Source: Chalara sp. BL73
Lineage: Eukaryota > Ascomycota > Leotiomycetes > Helotiales
Length of the DNA stretch: 64,000 nucleotides
Reading direction: 5' to 3'
NCBI GenBank assembly: GCA_918026815.1
Contig: CAKJVC010000068.1
Span: 1,240,001 to 1,304,000 of the forward strand
Each line of letters opens with the position of its first letter. Positions within the stretch are counted from its first letter, which is position 1. This document shows, in pieces, positions 21,711 through 34,896 of the stretch. Below the pieces are notes generated by a model. The model was not told where the DNA came from. It did not search any database and saw only the letters and a program-made list of their open reading frames with translations. The position numbers were made by a program, and so were the translations under genes.

Positions 21711-24700
21711 ATGAACGACCAATCTCCGCCAAAGCGAGTCACTCGCGCTCGCGCGGCCGCCAAAACAGCCGAAACTGATGTCAAGACGACTAAGATCGCG
21801 ACTGCCGCTTCGAAAGCAAAGGCCACTCGCAGCGCATCCACCACAAAGCGTAAGACACGAGCAGACGATATACAAGATGGCGAGCAAGATGAGCTATCGG
21901 GACAAATAATCGAACCAGCAGTGCCGCAAACAAGAGGACGTGCAAAGAGAGGAGCTATAGCCGAACCAGAACCCAAAGTTGACCAAAACGAAGTCACAGC
22001 TCCAGCCAGAGCCACACGTGGCCGTCCTAAGAAACTGGCAACTGAAGAGTCAGTCACAACTACGTCTCGACAGAGGAAGGCTCAAATTGAGCAACCTGCT
22101 GAATATTCTGTCCCTGAGTCAACAAGGTCCCTACGGGGACGACAAAAGAAGGTTGAGGTACCTGAAGAAGAATCTACAACTGCAATGGATGAGCCGCCAA
22201 AGAAGCCTACTCGGGCTCGAGTAACCGCAGTCTCGAAAGCTGCGCCTAAGAAGTCAGTCAAGTTTGAAGAACCGGACAAAGAGAACATCTTACCTGTGCC
22301 GACCAATGCAAAGGGCAATGCAGAAGCTGGCACAGGTTTGAAAGCTAGACCAGTGAGAAAAGCTGCTGTTGCCGCAACAAGAGCCACTCGTGGTCGTCCC
22401 AAGGCCGAAGAGCAGAAGTCATCGCCACTCAGTCCCAAAAAGGCTACACAAGTGGCTACCGCGAAAGATTCATCGGAGGACGAGCTGGCAACAACAGAAA
22501 AGACTCCAATGAAACCCTTGATGAAAAGCCCGATCAAAGCGCCGGGAAGCATCTTTGGCGCAGCAAAGAAGCTGGACTTCTCCACATCAATCACTGTCAA
22601 CAAGGTCGGTACCCAGGATCTCAGAGTATCGATGCTAGCCAGCCCTGCCAGACGTCCACCAACATCTCCATTCAAAGATGGAATGAAGAGTTCCCCACAG
22701 AAGGTCAACCTTGGGGAGACGATGTTCAAGTCGCCATTCAAATTCCCGCATCCAACACAGCACCTCGGTGAGCCTATCTCGGCCTTCAAAGCCTCTATGT
22801 TACAATCTCCAGCTCGGCGTCCACCATCACCAACAAAAGTTATGGAAAATGGCTCGCCCAGCAGATCTGGTCCACTGAATTTGGATGCAACACCAAAAGC
22901 CAGCACTTTCAAAATTTCAAGATTTACGACCCCTCGAACACTTACCAAAAGTGCCTTTCGTCCCGGTTTGATGCTTCCCCAAAGCACTCTCTCTAAGGAT
23001 TCTGCTCAGGAAAGCAAAGATGAGAATGCCATGCCCGACAATGTGGAGACGCCTGCCACCCAAAAATCAATGTTCTCGGGACGTCTCTCATCGATCATGC
23101 CAAGGGAAGTTGACTCCGCTCTTCTTACAGTCGAGACTGTTGTCGAAGACAATGAGGATCAGGCCATGGTGGACCAAGTAGAGACCGAAGATGCTATCAC
23201 TAGAGAGGATACTATTACCGTCGATTCCGTGGCTGAGGAGTCTACTCCACAGCCTCTCCAAACCATATCTAGTGCTTTCACTCTCCGTGACAATAACGAT
23301 AGCCCCTTCGATGATTCAGAATCTGATTCTGAAGATGAGCTCACTCTTGGATCTCAAAGATCATCTGGGCCTCTGGGAGATTTCAAACGAGCATCGCCCG
23401 ATTTTAAATCATCACCAGCCACTCCGAACCCATTTGCTGCCGTTGCTAAGACTCCACGAAATTCAGTTGCAAAATCCACAAAACCTATGCGATCACAAAA
23501 GATCGGATTTACACCTTTAGCTAAGCAATTGACGGAGTGGATGGCTGCCAGTCCCGAAAAATCAGAGTCTGTTGCAACTGAGCAAGACGAGTTGTCTGGA
23601 ATTCCAGAATGCAATCGTACTGAGGAGAACATCGCTATGCAGCCATCGCCATCCAAGAGCACATTCTTTGATGACGAAATGTCTGTTCGTGAAGAGATGC
23701 AATCTGTGCCAGAGGAAGATGACGAGATTCTTGATTCAATCAATTTTGCGCCAGTTGAGCTTGACGAAGAGGATTTGGACCTTGCTTTGGAAGCAGATGA
23801 GTTGTCGGTTCTTGAACCGGAACAGATTGTAGGATTTCAGCAGGATCTCGAATTCCTTAACGATGCTGAACAGGCGAAGCAAAATGAAGAGCTAGATTTA
23901 CTGGACACCATCCAGAGTGAAGATGTCACCATTATTCAGCAACAGTGCGAGCTGGATATGGTAATGGAACTTGAGCAGCCACGGCAGGATCATACAAATG
24001 TGGAGATTTTTGAATCAGAGGAGTTGAATCTGGCGGCAATGGAAGAAGAGGGAGCAGGGAAACCAGTTTTGAAGGCACACGAGGTCGAAGAACCGACTCT
24101 AACGATCCCAGAGCTGGAGCAACAAAGGTCGGATGATGTTTTTCAACCAGTGGATGACCCTTATATGTCTGCAGAGCTATCTCACGATGGGACACTTTCA
24201 GAGGCGAGTCAAGAGTATGGTGACGAAAACGCAATGCCAATAGACCCTGAGCTTCTTGCACTTCCAACTGCACCAACTCCGTTGTATGCGACTCCCAAGC
24301 GTATCCTTACAGAACGAGTTTTTCATACTGTTTCAAAGGTCCCACTCAAGGCCGCTGCGGAAGACACCCCAATGAGGCCATCGCTAGGAAAACGAGGCGC
24401 AAGTATTTCACGCCTTCCACCACAAAGACCTACAGAAAATCTTACTCGCAATAACACGGTTATCTCGTACTCACCATTGAAGAGAAACGTTCAAACTTCC
24501 CAGGCCATTGATAATGATAGTACCATCATGCATGACACCCCGGTCACACCTTCAAAACCTGAGGCTGAAGTATGGTCTACAATTGCAACGCCAGCTCGAA
24601 CGCCTCGCCGTGATATCGATACCAATCTTTTGAATGGTGCGGTTGTTTTTGTTGATGTCCACACATCTGAAGGAGCAGATGCATCGCTTATCTTTACAGA

Positions 24701-25520
24701 GCTATTGACCCAAATGGGTGCTCGGTGTGTAAAAACCTGGAATTGGAGTGGCAATCCCGATGATGGTAGCAAAATCGGTATCACTCATGTAGTGTTCAAG
24801 GATGGTGGTAAAAGGACGTTGGAGAAGTCAAGATCTACTGGCGGAGTTGTCAGCTGTGTGGGAGTAGGATGGGTTCTTGAGTGAGTTAATATCGTAAATG
24901 ACGAAATGAAATTGCTAATGATATAAAGCTGTGAGCGTGAGAATAAATGGCTGCCAGAGTCTCCATACTCTATTGATACAACAATGGTTCCTCGAGGTGG
25001 CCACAGACGGCGAAAGAGCATGGAACCCAAGGCACTTGCTAACCTGAATGGCACGCTGCTTCCTTCTGTTACTCCACTTCGCAATTCGCGGAAGACTATG
25101 TCACCTACAAAAGTGAGCTTCGTCATCCCAGAGACCCCATTCACCTCGAAATCACATCGTCGTGATTCTGTACAATGGATTCGGTCTCCATCGACAGCCT
25201 CTTCATCAAGCGAAGACCACATATTGAGCCCCGTACCTGCAACGCCTGCTCCGGAATATATCTCTGCCTATGCCGAGGAGGGTCTCTACGGAGATGATAC
25301 ACCTGGGAGCCAGACTCCATACTTCCTTCACAAGGAGCAGCTTGTTCAGAAAACGGCACCACCTGGAAAGAGATATTTTGATGGAGAGGGTGATAAGGGA
25401 GGATTCTTGAGCGTTAAGAAAGATGAAAGTGTAATGATGCGTTTGATGGCTGCGCGACGGAAGAGTTTGCAATTTGCTCCAAAGATTGGCAGTCCTCTTG
25501 CTAAAAGGACAGAGTGGTAA
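21711..25520 (+). CDS. large nuclear protein with AT-hook-like repeats and a C-terminal BRCT domain
   Basis: Two exons, 21711-24880 and 24929-25520, give 1253 aa. Residues 1-240 are Lys/Arg/Thr-rich, with several AT-hook-like cores (RGRAKRG, TRGRPKK, LRGRQKK, TRGRPK). A middle region carries repeated SPARRPP(T/S)SP elements and many S/T-P sites, which look like cyclin-dependent kinase targets. An acidic region follows (about 640-820). Near residues 975-1075 there is a BRCT fold (LLNGAVVFVDVHT, THVVFKDG, VSCVGVGWVLDC). The intron splits the last BRCT helix, and splicing changes GWVLE-stop into GWVLDCERENKW. The C-terminal 180 residues are again S/T-P rich. This points to chromatin binding plus phosphopeptide recognition, for example in DNA damage response or mitosis. 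I cannot name a characterised orthologue. Confidence 0.82.
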
Positions 25521-25956
25521 GGTTGGGTGGCTATATGGTTGCAGGAAGGAGTTTGTGAATTGTGTTTTTTGGGCGGTGCAGGTTGGAGTAAAGTTGTTTG
25601 TGTCCGGTGGAGTTAAATTGGGAGATATCAGATTTGAATACACGATGCTATTCTTTTAATCTTATTTGCCTTCATGCTGAAATTGCCGTGCTTTCACGCC
25701 GCATCCACTGCGAAACTTATGCTGTGATATCAAACTCTTCATTCGGCCGTGAAAGCATGACAGCCTATGCTAGCCCAAGCCCGATGCCTTATTGGTCAAT
25801 CTGCTGGAAATTCAACCAGAAATCAATGCATGACATTTTACGAACGGTGTAGTCGTCAGGTCGTGTATATTTCGAGACATATACAATAAATATCTACATA
25901 CCCATGCATATGTGCTTGCACTTCAAATCGTTCAATCGTATCTTAGCAAACATGTT
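25521..25956. other. intergenic between convergent genes
   Basis: About 0.44 kb of 3' flanks of the BRCT gene and the P450 gene. Nothing coding was recognised. Confidence 0.5.
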
Positions 25957-27729
25957 TCAAGAAACAAGAACTCGTAGCCCACGATCGCTCTCCGGGAACG
26001 GCGAGAAGAAATCGTGCACTTGTTTTATGTCATCTTCAACCGTGTCATGCAGCTCGAGATCGAAGTGCGAGAATAGCGCTGCGAGGGTGACGTAGATTTC
26101 GGAGTTTGCTAGACTGTGGAATATCAGTACTTTGGTCGTTTCTTTTACATGCCTCAAAAGTGAGAGGGTTTGAATGACGGGGGAGTGCATGACATACTGG
26201 ATTCCGACGCAGCTCCGACTTCCCCGTCCGAAAGGCTGAAGATACTTCTCTAGCCTTTTCCTTTCCTGGGGCGCGGCCAGCCAACGCTCTGGTAGGAAAG
26301 AGCGTGGGGAGGGGAAGATGGTGGCATTGTCATGGGTTAGCTTTTGGGTCATGGAGACGGGGGTGTTGATTGGGATGGTGTAGGATTTGTAGGTCATTGC
26401 TTCTCGAGTATTGACGCGGGGCAAGCGGCCTGATACGCTGGTTGATATTCTAGGAATGCTAGTCAGACAATGAACGGTTTGCAGAGAGAGGGGGGGGACT
26501 ACCGGAGACCTTCCAGGACTGCTGCATTCTAGTCTTGTTAGTGGTATTGTGATAGGTCGGGGGGTAGACGGGGCATACTAGATATGGGAGTTGTTGAAGA
26601 TCCTGATATCTTAGTGGTGCATTGCTTTTCTTTTGAGCCTCGCGAATCTCTTCCGTCAACCTCCTCAATTTTTCTGGATTCGCCAATAAATAGAATACAA
26701 TCGAAGTCAGTGTATTCCCTGTAGTTTCCGTCCCAGCTCCGACGAAAGTCCTGACCTCCAATGCCAACCTCTCGTTACTCTTATCCTTCGCAGACAGCTC
26801 TTCTGCGTCCAACATTTGATGAATCACGTTCGGTTTCGCATACTTCTTCTCTTTGCTCTTATTGTAATAATCAGCAACAATAGCATTAGTCCTGACGCCC
26901 ATGTCATTAAAGAAATCCACAACATCTATCCCTGCCGGATTGATGAGCACTGTAAGCCATCTCGGCATAAGATCGAGGATATCTAAGATAAGTCCGAAAT
27001 GCCGATGCCATAACCCAATTTCGGGGAAATCTTTCACTGTCCTGTTGAATGCAGCGGCGAAGTCTGGTTGGTCGAGCAGATTGTGTGATTTGTGGAAAGA
27101 AAACTCTGTCACTACGTCTGTAGCAAGGCTTCTGAATGCATTGGAAATATTGGCTGGCTTGCCAGTATCTTTAAATTCCTTCAATCTGTTAATGAGTTTT
27201 GTTGTGATGCTTTCAAGCACGGGATCAAAACGCGAGACGGCCTCTTGAGTGAAGTAGTTCTGCTGCGCTTTTCTTCGGACGCGATGAAGCTCATGATCTG
27301 CCGTCCCAAATCCTGCATCGGAGGAGCCGACAAACTTGTAGTACCAGTGGTACTTGTTGACCCTGGAACTGACTTTAAAAGACTCATTCCAATCAGGATC
27401 GTTTACGTGGATTTCCCAGGGACTTATGCGAACAATCGGGCCTGTTATCGTCAGCGTAAATTCCAACAAATCAGCAGGTGCTCAGTATATATACCATATT
27501 GCTCATGCATCTTCTCGATTTCTACCCAGAACCTCCCCCGCTTGATACAGTCAAAATATGTCTCATACCATCCTGTCAAAGCTGCGAGTTTTGGTCCTGG
27601 AAATTTGGCGAGCGGGCTCAAAAACAGACGATAAGCGACTTCCCAGGAGAACCAAGTTATGGTGCCAAGGATCAAAGTAAGAACCCAATGGCTCGACAAC
27701 TCGTGAAGCAGCGAGCTTACTGCCATCAT
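25957..27729 (-). CDS. cytochrome P450 monooxygenase
   Basis: Five exons, 27729-27495, 27441-26579, 26528-26503, 26449-26198 and 26113-25957, give 510 aa. I chose the Met at 27729 because the hydrophobic anchor ([15 protein letters not shown]) follows it directly; an upstream in-frame Met at 27807 would add 26 residues. A proline hinge (FPGPK), the I-helix AGTETTG, an ExxR helix (EGLR) and the haem loop [10 protein letters not shown] are all present, so it should be an active ER-bound monooxygenase. The third exon is only 26 bases and codes for the ExxR motif. Overall form resembles fungal secondary-metabolism P450s of the trichodiene-oxygenase-like type, but the substrate cannot be told. It is divergent from the LaeA-like methyltransferase gene. 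Confidence 0.88.
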
Positions 27730-28727
27730 GAACTTTGGTATGGACTGCCTTGAGAGACAACAACGATGACTTCTCGATGTCGTCGCAAAAGGAGAGCTGC
27801 CTCGCAATAGACTGGCGGGAAAAACGCCAGATCGGGGGTGTTTCCCGCCTACTTAGTTATTATCCCACTTCATTGCATAATGTCCACATATCTGCATTGG
27901 TGCGTGGCGAGTTCTGGAGCAATCCGAGTTGCTGGATTGCGAAGAGGTGGAGAATAAATGTGCGGCCACTGTTCAGATAGTGATCCGTGGGTGGGCTATC
28001 TTTTGCTTTTTCCTCTCAAAGTACATACACATGGCGTGCCAGCATCTTTTATCTGCATGTAACTGCAAATCATGATGATGTGATAAATATTGATCTAATG
28101 TATAGATCTGAGACCTGTAGACTTGGGATGAACTTCTAGAAAATCATTCCGAGGAGAACGGCTCAACCATGACCATTCCGTCCATATATCAACTGCCCCG
28201 GAGCATCGGGACGAGCCAGGAATGTGGCCTGGGAAGTTTCCGGATTTGAGGCACACACATGATAAACTATTGTAGACTCTTCAGAATCAGCACTATACTT
28301 GTGACAGGACCCGCGAACGAAGATGGCAAAGGCAACGCAATTGGCTCTGTGGCATAATAAGCTTTTTCCATAAAATTCTCCACCTTCCCCATTATATCAA
28401 GCAATCACCCGTACAAAGGTTTACGAACGGCGTAAGGGGTTTACCGTTACCGCTTTTATCATGAGCCACAGCTTGAGAAATCTCAAACTCGGAATATCTC
28501 GTCAACACAGCATAGTTTGTGCAGAAATAACGACACAGCAACGGTAAAACTTTGACATCGCGAGCGTCACAGCAACGTCTTTTTGCGTTGTTGTCGTAGG
28601 TCCCAAGCAAAGGGTTAGTCTGTTGGTTCCAACTTCCAACAACGGCTAATCTCAGAAATCACATCTTCAAATCCGTTGTTCTTCGAGGTCCTGGATATTT
28701 GGGGGACTGGGCCTTTTGCTAATCGCC
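27730..28727. promoter_or_regulatory. divergent intergenic region, P450 / methyltransferase
   Basis: About 1 kb between divergent starts. Only short ORFs occur. It is a plausible shared control region for the two tailoring-type genes; no binding site was recognised. Confidence 0.4.
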
Positions 28728-30366
28728 ATGGCAACTAATCAACCAACACCACCGTCATCGATAAATGCAGCAGCGGAGGAGGCGCTTGTGGTCGATGATA
28801 GGGAGGAGGCGGCGGAGATGCAACCAGATGTGAGAGCAATTCTTTGAGATAAGGTTTGGTAGATGTTGACTGGAGTAGAGTGTTCTCGACTCTGACGATA
28901 ACGACTCCGCCTTCGGAGATGGAGATTCTGTCGCGTAAACCTCACATTGACATCCTCACATTAAGGAACCAAGCTAATGAGCATGTAGAAGCTCATATAC
29001 CACATCCTTGACCTCTAGTGTTCGAGATTATACGTGAGTTTTCTCTTGGAATTTCCTCCCAGCTGCACCAGAAAGACCACGTGATTGACACACTCCATTA
29101 AAGATATGAGAATGGAAGGAGATATCATGCCTTTCGAGCCGGCCAATATGTTATAGTAGGTTTTTTCTACCCGTATAATAATATAAATAAACAATTGACA
29201 GTTCAGTAGCCTAATGATGAGAAAGAGCAAGACCGATTAGATTTTGTGAGTCCTTTAGCTGTGATCGTCCAGGCACATTCATTGACTTACCCTTCAGATG
29301 CATCACATATTCTATATGACTTTGGGTGGAAAGCTACAGCTTGCACCCATAGGAGATAGCCCACAAAGGGTGCTTGATGTTGGGACAGGAACTGGTGAGA
29401 AGGTCCCTCGTATCCAATAGAGTGAAAAGAACACTGACTCGAGCGAACCAGGAATATGGGCGATTGATTTCGCAGAGTGAGTAACCCGTGTCAGATCTCC
29501 AGCAAGAACGCAGCCTAATGCTTCTGAAAAGCGCATACCCTTCAGCAGAAGTGATCGGCTTAGATCTCTCACCCATCCAACCTCAATGGTAAGTAACCTA
29601 CCGCCCGATTGACTCATGGGTTAAACTCACAATTCTAGGCTACCACCAAACCTAACATTCCACATCGACGATGTCGAAGCAGACTGGATCTTCCCTCGCC
29701 CCTTCGACTTCATCAAGATGCGCGCCATGGGGGGCTCCATAGCCGACTGGCCGCGCCTTATGTCCCAAGCATTTCAGCATTTGAGACCAGGCGGGTGGAT
29801 CGAGCTCACAGACTTCGACGCCTGGGCCTCCACCGATGATAATTCCCTTCCCGAGGGTAGTTCTTACCACATCTTCCAAGTCGCTCTCGCTGAAGCTGCC
29901 GAGCGCTTCGGCCGCATCATGAACGTCGGCCCACTGCATCGTCAGCACCTGGAGGCGGCGGGCTTCGTCGATATCGTTCAGGATAAGCGCAAAGTACCGC
30001 TTTCCCCGTGGCCAAGGGATCCGAGACAGGTTCGTTGCCCTATAATGAGTAGTATTGTTTTCAGGCCAGCAGACTAAATATCACCCGAAACTATAGAAAG
30101 AGCTCGGCCGCTATATGCAAATCCAAATGCTCGACGCCGTTGAGTCCTATGGTCTCGCACCCCTAACCCGTATTTTGGGATGGGACAACACTCGCGTGCA
30201 GGTTCTGCTTGCTGGTGTGCGGCAGGATCTGAGAACTCGAGATTATCATATGTATAGCAACTGGTTAGTCTACTCTCCCATTCTTAGTTATCACGCCTTG
30301 TCTCTGGGGGATTTTTGCTGATAGTTATGAACTAGCATTACGGTATATGGCAGAAAGCCATTGTAA
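28728..30366 (+). CDS. LaeA-like SAM-dependent methyltransferase
   Basis: Eleven exons (28728-28829, 28879-28934, 29019-29033, 29104-29149, 29210-29245, 29298-29394, 29452-29476, 29532-29588, 29639-30029, 30097-30263, 30336-30366) give 340 aa. An acidic Ala/Glu/Asp N-terminus is followed by YENGRRYHAF, then PNDEKEQDRLD. The SAM-binding motif I is VLDVGTGTGIWAIDFA, motif post-I is VIGLDLSPIQPQW, then DDVEADW and a LRPGGWIEL strand. This is the family of LaeA-like fungal methyltransferases, which includes a global regulator of secondary metabolism and many pathway enzymes; it is not necessarily LaeA itself. Exons 3 (15 bases) and 7 (25 bases) are tiny. The donor at 29150 (GTTATA) is weak, but the family sequence resumes correctly at 29210. 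The ending VYGRKPL-stop is the normal family end. Confidence 0.83.
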
Positions 30367-30577
30367 TCAGGCTATGGATTAAGAATATGGCTTTATGGGT
30401 CAAAAGCTGGCAATCTATTAGGATGGGATTTTAGTCAAAACGAAGGTAAAGATGCATTTCAACCATTTTCTATGTGTAACTGTCTGCTCGTGACCAAGGC
30501 TCTAATATAGAAGATTCGCATATAGACCAACGGGTCATTACAATTCAATAGTATTCATAAATACAGATATATACAAT

Positions 30578-32035
30578 CTATATAACCATAACCGTGGTTC
30601 CGCCCACAACGCCTATCAAAATCAGGGCCGTTAAAATGCCCGCTCCTGCCTTGTCAGCCGTCGTCGCGGGTTGGGTATACAGCGACTCCAGCTCGGCATC
30701 ACCGGTTAATCCCGCATTCACATCTCCAGCACTGTTTCCTGTGCCTTTCCTAGCACTTACCCATCCTGGAGCTTTATCCACAAGGTTGCTCTGCACGATT
30801 TCCAGAGCAGACATACTCTCTCCGACACCGAGGATCGCGTCGTTCACGCCAGTTGTCCATTTTAGACCGCATTTGTTGCCGGTAGTACCGGCGGTACAGG
30901 TTTTCACGGCTGCCATTGCAGAGACTGAAATCTTGGTCATGATGGTGTCATGGCTGAATGGCGCTAGCTCAGCCGTTGCTGCCATCTCACGAGCGAAATA
31001 GGCTTTGAAGGATTGTTGATCGACATTACATGTCCCCAATTCGCACCCCTCAAATAGAACTCCATTGTTGTAGAAGGATTCGCTCGAACCTAATAAGCCG
31101 TCTATTCGAGTTTTCCATATCTCCTCACCATCGGTCTTTCCATGATTAGCATTTACTTCTGTTGTCATAGTAGGAGACTCACAAAATTATACATGGCCGC
31201 AGCTCCCATCATGAAGATTCCAGCATTATAGGTCCATCGCATTTTATCCATCCCCGCACAGTCTGGGGTGTGAGCACCATCGTACACTTTATATTCAGCG
31301 TCTAGCATGTTAATACTGGTGGTCCAATTGTAGATCTTAACTGCCCAGTCCGCATAAGTCTGGTTGCCAGTGTATAGAGCCAGTCTTGCAGCTATGTTGA
31401 AGAAGCACCCGTTCGAGATGGTGTTCTTATAATTGTAGCCTACGTTGAAGCTGAATTTCTGCCACCGAAGACCGCCACCACAGTTTTCCTCATCCCATCG
31501 TGCAGTCTGTTCGTTGAAGACAGCTTGTGCCAGTGCTAGCCATCCTGGGTAGCCCTCAGGAGGGGCTTCAAAGTTGGTTTCCGCCGCAGTTAAGGCTGCC
31601 ATTCCCCAGAAAGACTGATCATCATTTCCTAGTGTTTTTGTCTGATTTTCTGGCATATAGTCTTTGTCCGGCCCAATCTGGTGCAGCATTGCTTGCATAG
31701 TCACTTCATTGTACGTTGTATCTCCCGTATAATACCAGTAGTTGATCATGGTGCCAAACCTGACGCAATCAGCGTTGCCCGCTGGTAAGAAGGGGGAATA
31801 CTGACATAGCTCCGCATTCCCACCAGTAGTATGGATCTGGTAGATTCCCTGGTGTGTCTCCTGTCCGGTTTCCTGTGTATTCTGACATCAAATCGTACGC
31901 TATAGTACTCGCTGCCCTCTTGATTGAGTCATCATCCCCCAGGTCCAGCGTAATAGCAGCATTTGCACCTTGACCGGCAAGCGTACATAGGGTAGCCACA
32001 AAGGCGGAATATCTTGACAATCTCATCCTGTTCAC
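30578..32035 (-). CDS. GPI-anchored GH76 mannan endo-1,6-alpha-mannosidase (Dcw1/Dfg5 type)
   Basis: Three exons, 32035-31806, 31759-31183 and 31135-30578, give 454 aa; the Met at 32026 is an equally good start. An N-terminal signal peptide ends near GQGANA. The adjacent catalytic aspartates of GH76 are Asp123-Asp124 ([10 protein letters not shown]). Further landmarks are [12 protein letters not shown] and [17 protein letters not shown]. The Ser/Thr-containing tail ends in a hydrophobic stretch ([13 protein letters not shown]), the pattern of a GPI signal. Enzymes of this type act at the plasma membrane or wall, and are thought to transfer GPI glycoproteins onto wall glucan. The second intron (31182-31136) is 47 bases, with its acceptor after GGAAAG; a shorter apparent splice would be only 24 bases. 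The gene is convergent with the methyltransferase gene. Confidence 0.9.
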
Positions 32036-34440
32036 TCCACACCTCGAGCATGAAACGAAAGAAAAGGTTCTCTTGCGAGCAATTTTATAACGAATGTGTG
32101 ATACCTGGGGAGAAGATAAAGAAATACTATATTATGATACTCGATAACGACTGGAACTCTGCCGATGGAGATGGTGGTACAAACGATGAATTGATGAACT
32201 GGAAACTTACCAAAACCCAAACCTGGGTTGAGCAGGAGACAGTCTGCCATTTCGCCAAGTGGAATCACCTGCACAGCCCTCATAAATTCTTGGGAGCAAT
32301 ATTATTATTGCGTGTATGCCAATCTTTTCAGGGGCAAAGCCGAGAACCTTGAGGTTGAATGTGGTGGCCTGGAGTGGATTGCCAAGTAGACGGAGATGTT
32401 CATGAGACATGGCCGATGCTGGGCGAGGTCGTCTGTTGTGCCAGACCACTGGGGGGCAAGTTGAGATGGATGAACAGATGAAGCTAGAACAACCATGGAT
32501 ACTTTATGAATAGGTATGCGAGGGAGGACCATCGTACCTGGTCGTATTCCAATAACCTTGGGTAGGTGATGTTTACGAATATTTGAAGTCAAACACGAAA
32601 ATCAAGAGCTTGGCAGCTTGGCATTTCCAATTATATAATCTTAGACGAGCATGACGTCCGTGATGTCCGGTACACCCTTCGAGCTTATCTTGAGTCTATT
32701 CTTGCAAGTAGAATAAGTATCAATAAAAGCCCTTGATTGTAGCTTTCTCCGAAAAGATCATCATCAGACGAACATAGGCAACTACGGTTATGCCATAATA
32801 TCACGTGATTCTGGTATTATTTCAGGAGAGGCTCGCTTGGCTTAGTGCTTGATTTCTCGTTTCAGTTACAACATATGTTTCTCACTGGCGCCTAGGACTT
32901 TGGTTGGAAATTGGGTATTCTCCTTGGGTCTTAGCTAGGCTCTAATTGCATAAGTATATAAACTTTTAGGCTTCTGTCATTGGCTTTTGTTTTGCCTAAT
33001 GTAAGGGCTAGTTGCAAGTATTGCCTATTTGGATATGCTCCCTCAAACTGCGTCAATGCTGAGGGTTTCAGAAATCCTTGGGCTGATCGCATGGTCTTTA
33101 TAGCCTTTATCAAGATCGACTGCCCCTCCGCCTCAAGTTCAGATTCCACAGTTCAGATTATCACATACAATAACATTCGCCCCCGCCGTTACACTCAGTT
33201 GGGTCGCTTCAATATCTTTCTCTCCATCCCGACCGGGAAACGCCTGTCAGACGCTTCGCAACCAGATAGCCAACATGTGTGGAATCAGAGAGTGTTTAGC
33301 CTTATTGCAATGGATGACAGGAGGCAAGGCAACGAAACATAAGGACGGAGAAGAAAAGGATGGTGACGAAATTTTGAGCCCAAGGCCGATGAAAAAGGAG
33401 AGCGAGAAGTGGAAAGTTGATGGTGGAGAGAAAGGCCAGAGATAACTCTTGGTTAGACTTCATGCACTGGTGATTACGAATGTAATTGGGATCTGAGAAT
33501 GGATTTAATACCAACACGAAGGATGAGCAAACCTGCAACGAGCTTGGAACTGGATTGATGCGAAGGCTGGAGGTGGATGAAACTATAGTTTCCAGCATGA
33601 ATGAACGACGATCGTCATGAAAAGAAGGGGTATCGCAAAGGCTGAATAAGCATCGCAGAGCTAAGGGACGGGTTTTGGATAGTGCAGGAGCGCCTGCTGG
33701 TTTTACGGTCGACACACAGCCTTTTCTTGTATCTTGAAATTTGCCAGAAATGATCATCAAACTTCTCTCAAATTTTGTGGTATTTTTCCTGATAACATCA
33801 GTGATACGAGACAGGCAGACTAGACGTCGTAACTATCTTTCTAGAAATTGAGCCTTGAAGTTAACCAAATTCGCATGGCTGAATATACTCGACCACTAAA
33901 TGCTGAGAAAGCGATGAAGGTATCCTCTTAAATGCTAATTTCATGAACCAATATGTCTACATAGAATGTTTTTGAATCATTATAACGACAACTTGCTTAT
34001 CACTTGAAGAGAGAATTCAAGTAAAAGCTAAATTATGTCATTCCCAGTGAGGCCACGTGATGGCCATCGCAACAACTCTCTAATGAGTCTACATGAACGC
34101 CTAGATCAGCGCTTATAAGACTCTGCCTTACCCATTACATACTACGAGATGCCAGTGTTTTACATCATGGACCTCATCATTGGATACCACTCCATGCACC
34201 AATCACTTGGGCCGGCTGAGCCACAGGAGGATCAAGAGCCCGTGGCTATGTGCACCAACAATATAACCAACGTTACCGCCACCGCCGAGTGGTACTTCCC
34301 CAGAAATCGAAATCTGACTTCATATAAGCAGCTAGTCCTCAGGATCGTTGGATCAAGAAGCCTCAATCCACAACCTCAACTCACGTGATAAACTTATCCC
34401 CACCGATATACAGCTACATTAGAAAACAATTTGCGAGAGA
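32036..34440. other. intergenic, no gene recognised
   Basis: 2.4 kb with scattered short ORFs on both strands. A 152-codon minus-strand ORF (33302-33760) and a 79-codon plus-strand ORF (34149-34388) show no recognisable domain. The latter begins 40 bases after a TATAAG sequence (34114) and ends 52 bases before the next gene, so it could be an upstream ORF in that gene's leader. Confidence 0.4.
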
Positions 34441-34896
34441 ATGGACTTGACGACTGGAACCAGCACAGCGGGAGGCGTAGATACGTCCACCAATAATGCA
34501 GGGGACGCGGCAATTGGAGCAGATTCCGTAAGTTAGCCCCTCGCAACTCAGCCAAACTTGTCTAATCACTCTTAGAAACCTCTCTCATTACCTCCACCAA
34601 CATATCAAGAACCAGGATATCAACACTATCCATCAAATCATCTACACAATCAATCAGCAGCCAATGATCTACCCACAGTCACGGTGGACAATCCAATTCG
34701 ATATCCAAGACCTGCCCAGGACGATGCGATATACTACCCTAAACGGAACTACAAAAATAGGCGCGTGTTAACAATATGTATTTTTTTATTACTTCCACTC
34801 ATTTCGATGGGCTGTATAATAGGAGGCGTTGTCTACCATTTTGGCCGGAAAAGCAGATGCGAGTCTGAACTTTGGAGTACCCATAATCATTGCTAG
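34441..34896 (+). CDS. small tail-anchored protein with proline-rich cytosolic part (trio member 1)
   Basis: Two exons, 34441-34527 and 34576-34896, give 135 aa. The intron has a GTAAGT donor and CTCTTAG acceptor, and joins phase 0. There is no signal peptide. Residues 1-90 are polar, with Pro/Tyr/Gln (SLPPPTYQEPGYQ). A Lys/Arg cluster (KRNYKNRR) comes just before one membrane helix (VLTICIFLLLPLISMGCIIGG). The lumenal tail is about 20 residues and holds two Cys eleven positions apart (CESELWSTHNHC-stop). The form is N-in, C-out. I recognise no named family. The two same-strand genes that follow have the same plan. Confidence 0.62.

Noticed and set aside
13166..30366. Idea that the dioxygenase, P450 and methyltransferase form one biosynthetic cluster
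   Set aside because: MED6 and the BRCT gene lie between them, and no backbone synthase is present; only the P450/methyltransferase pair is kept as a finding.
33302..33760. 152-codon minus-strand ORF with a hydrophobic C-terminal part
   Set aside because: No family resemblance and no supporting start context; competing short ORFs on the opposite strand are equally unconvincing.
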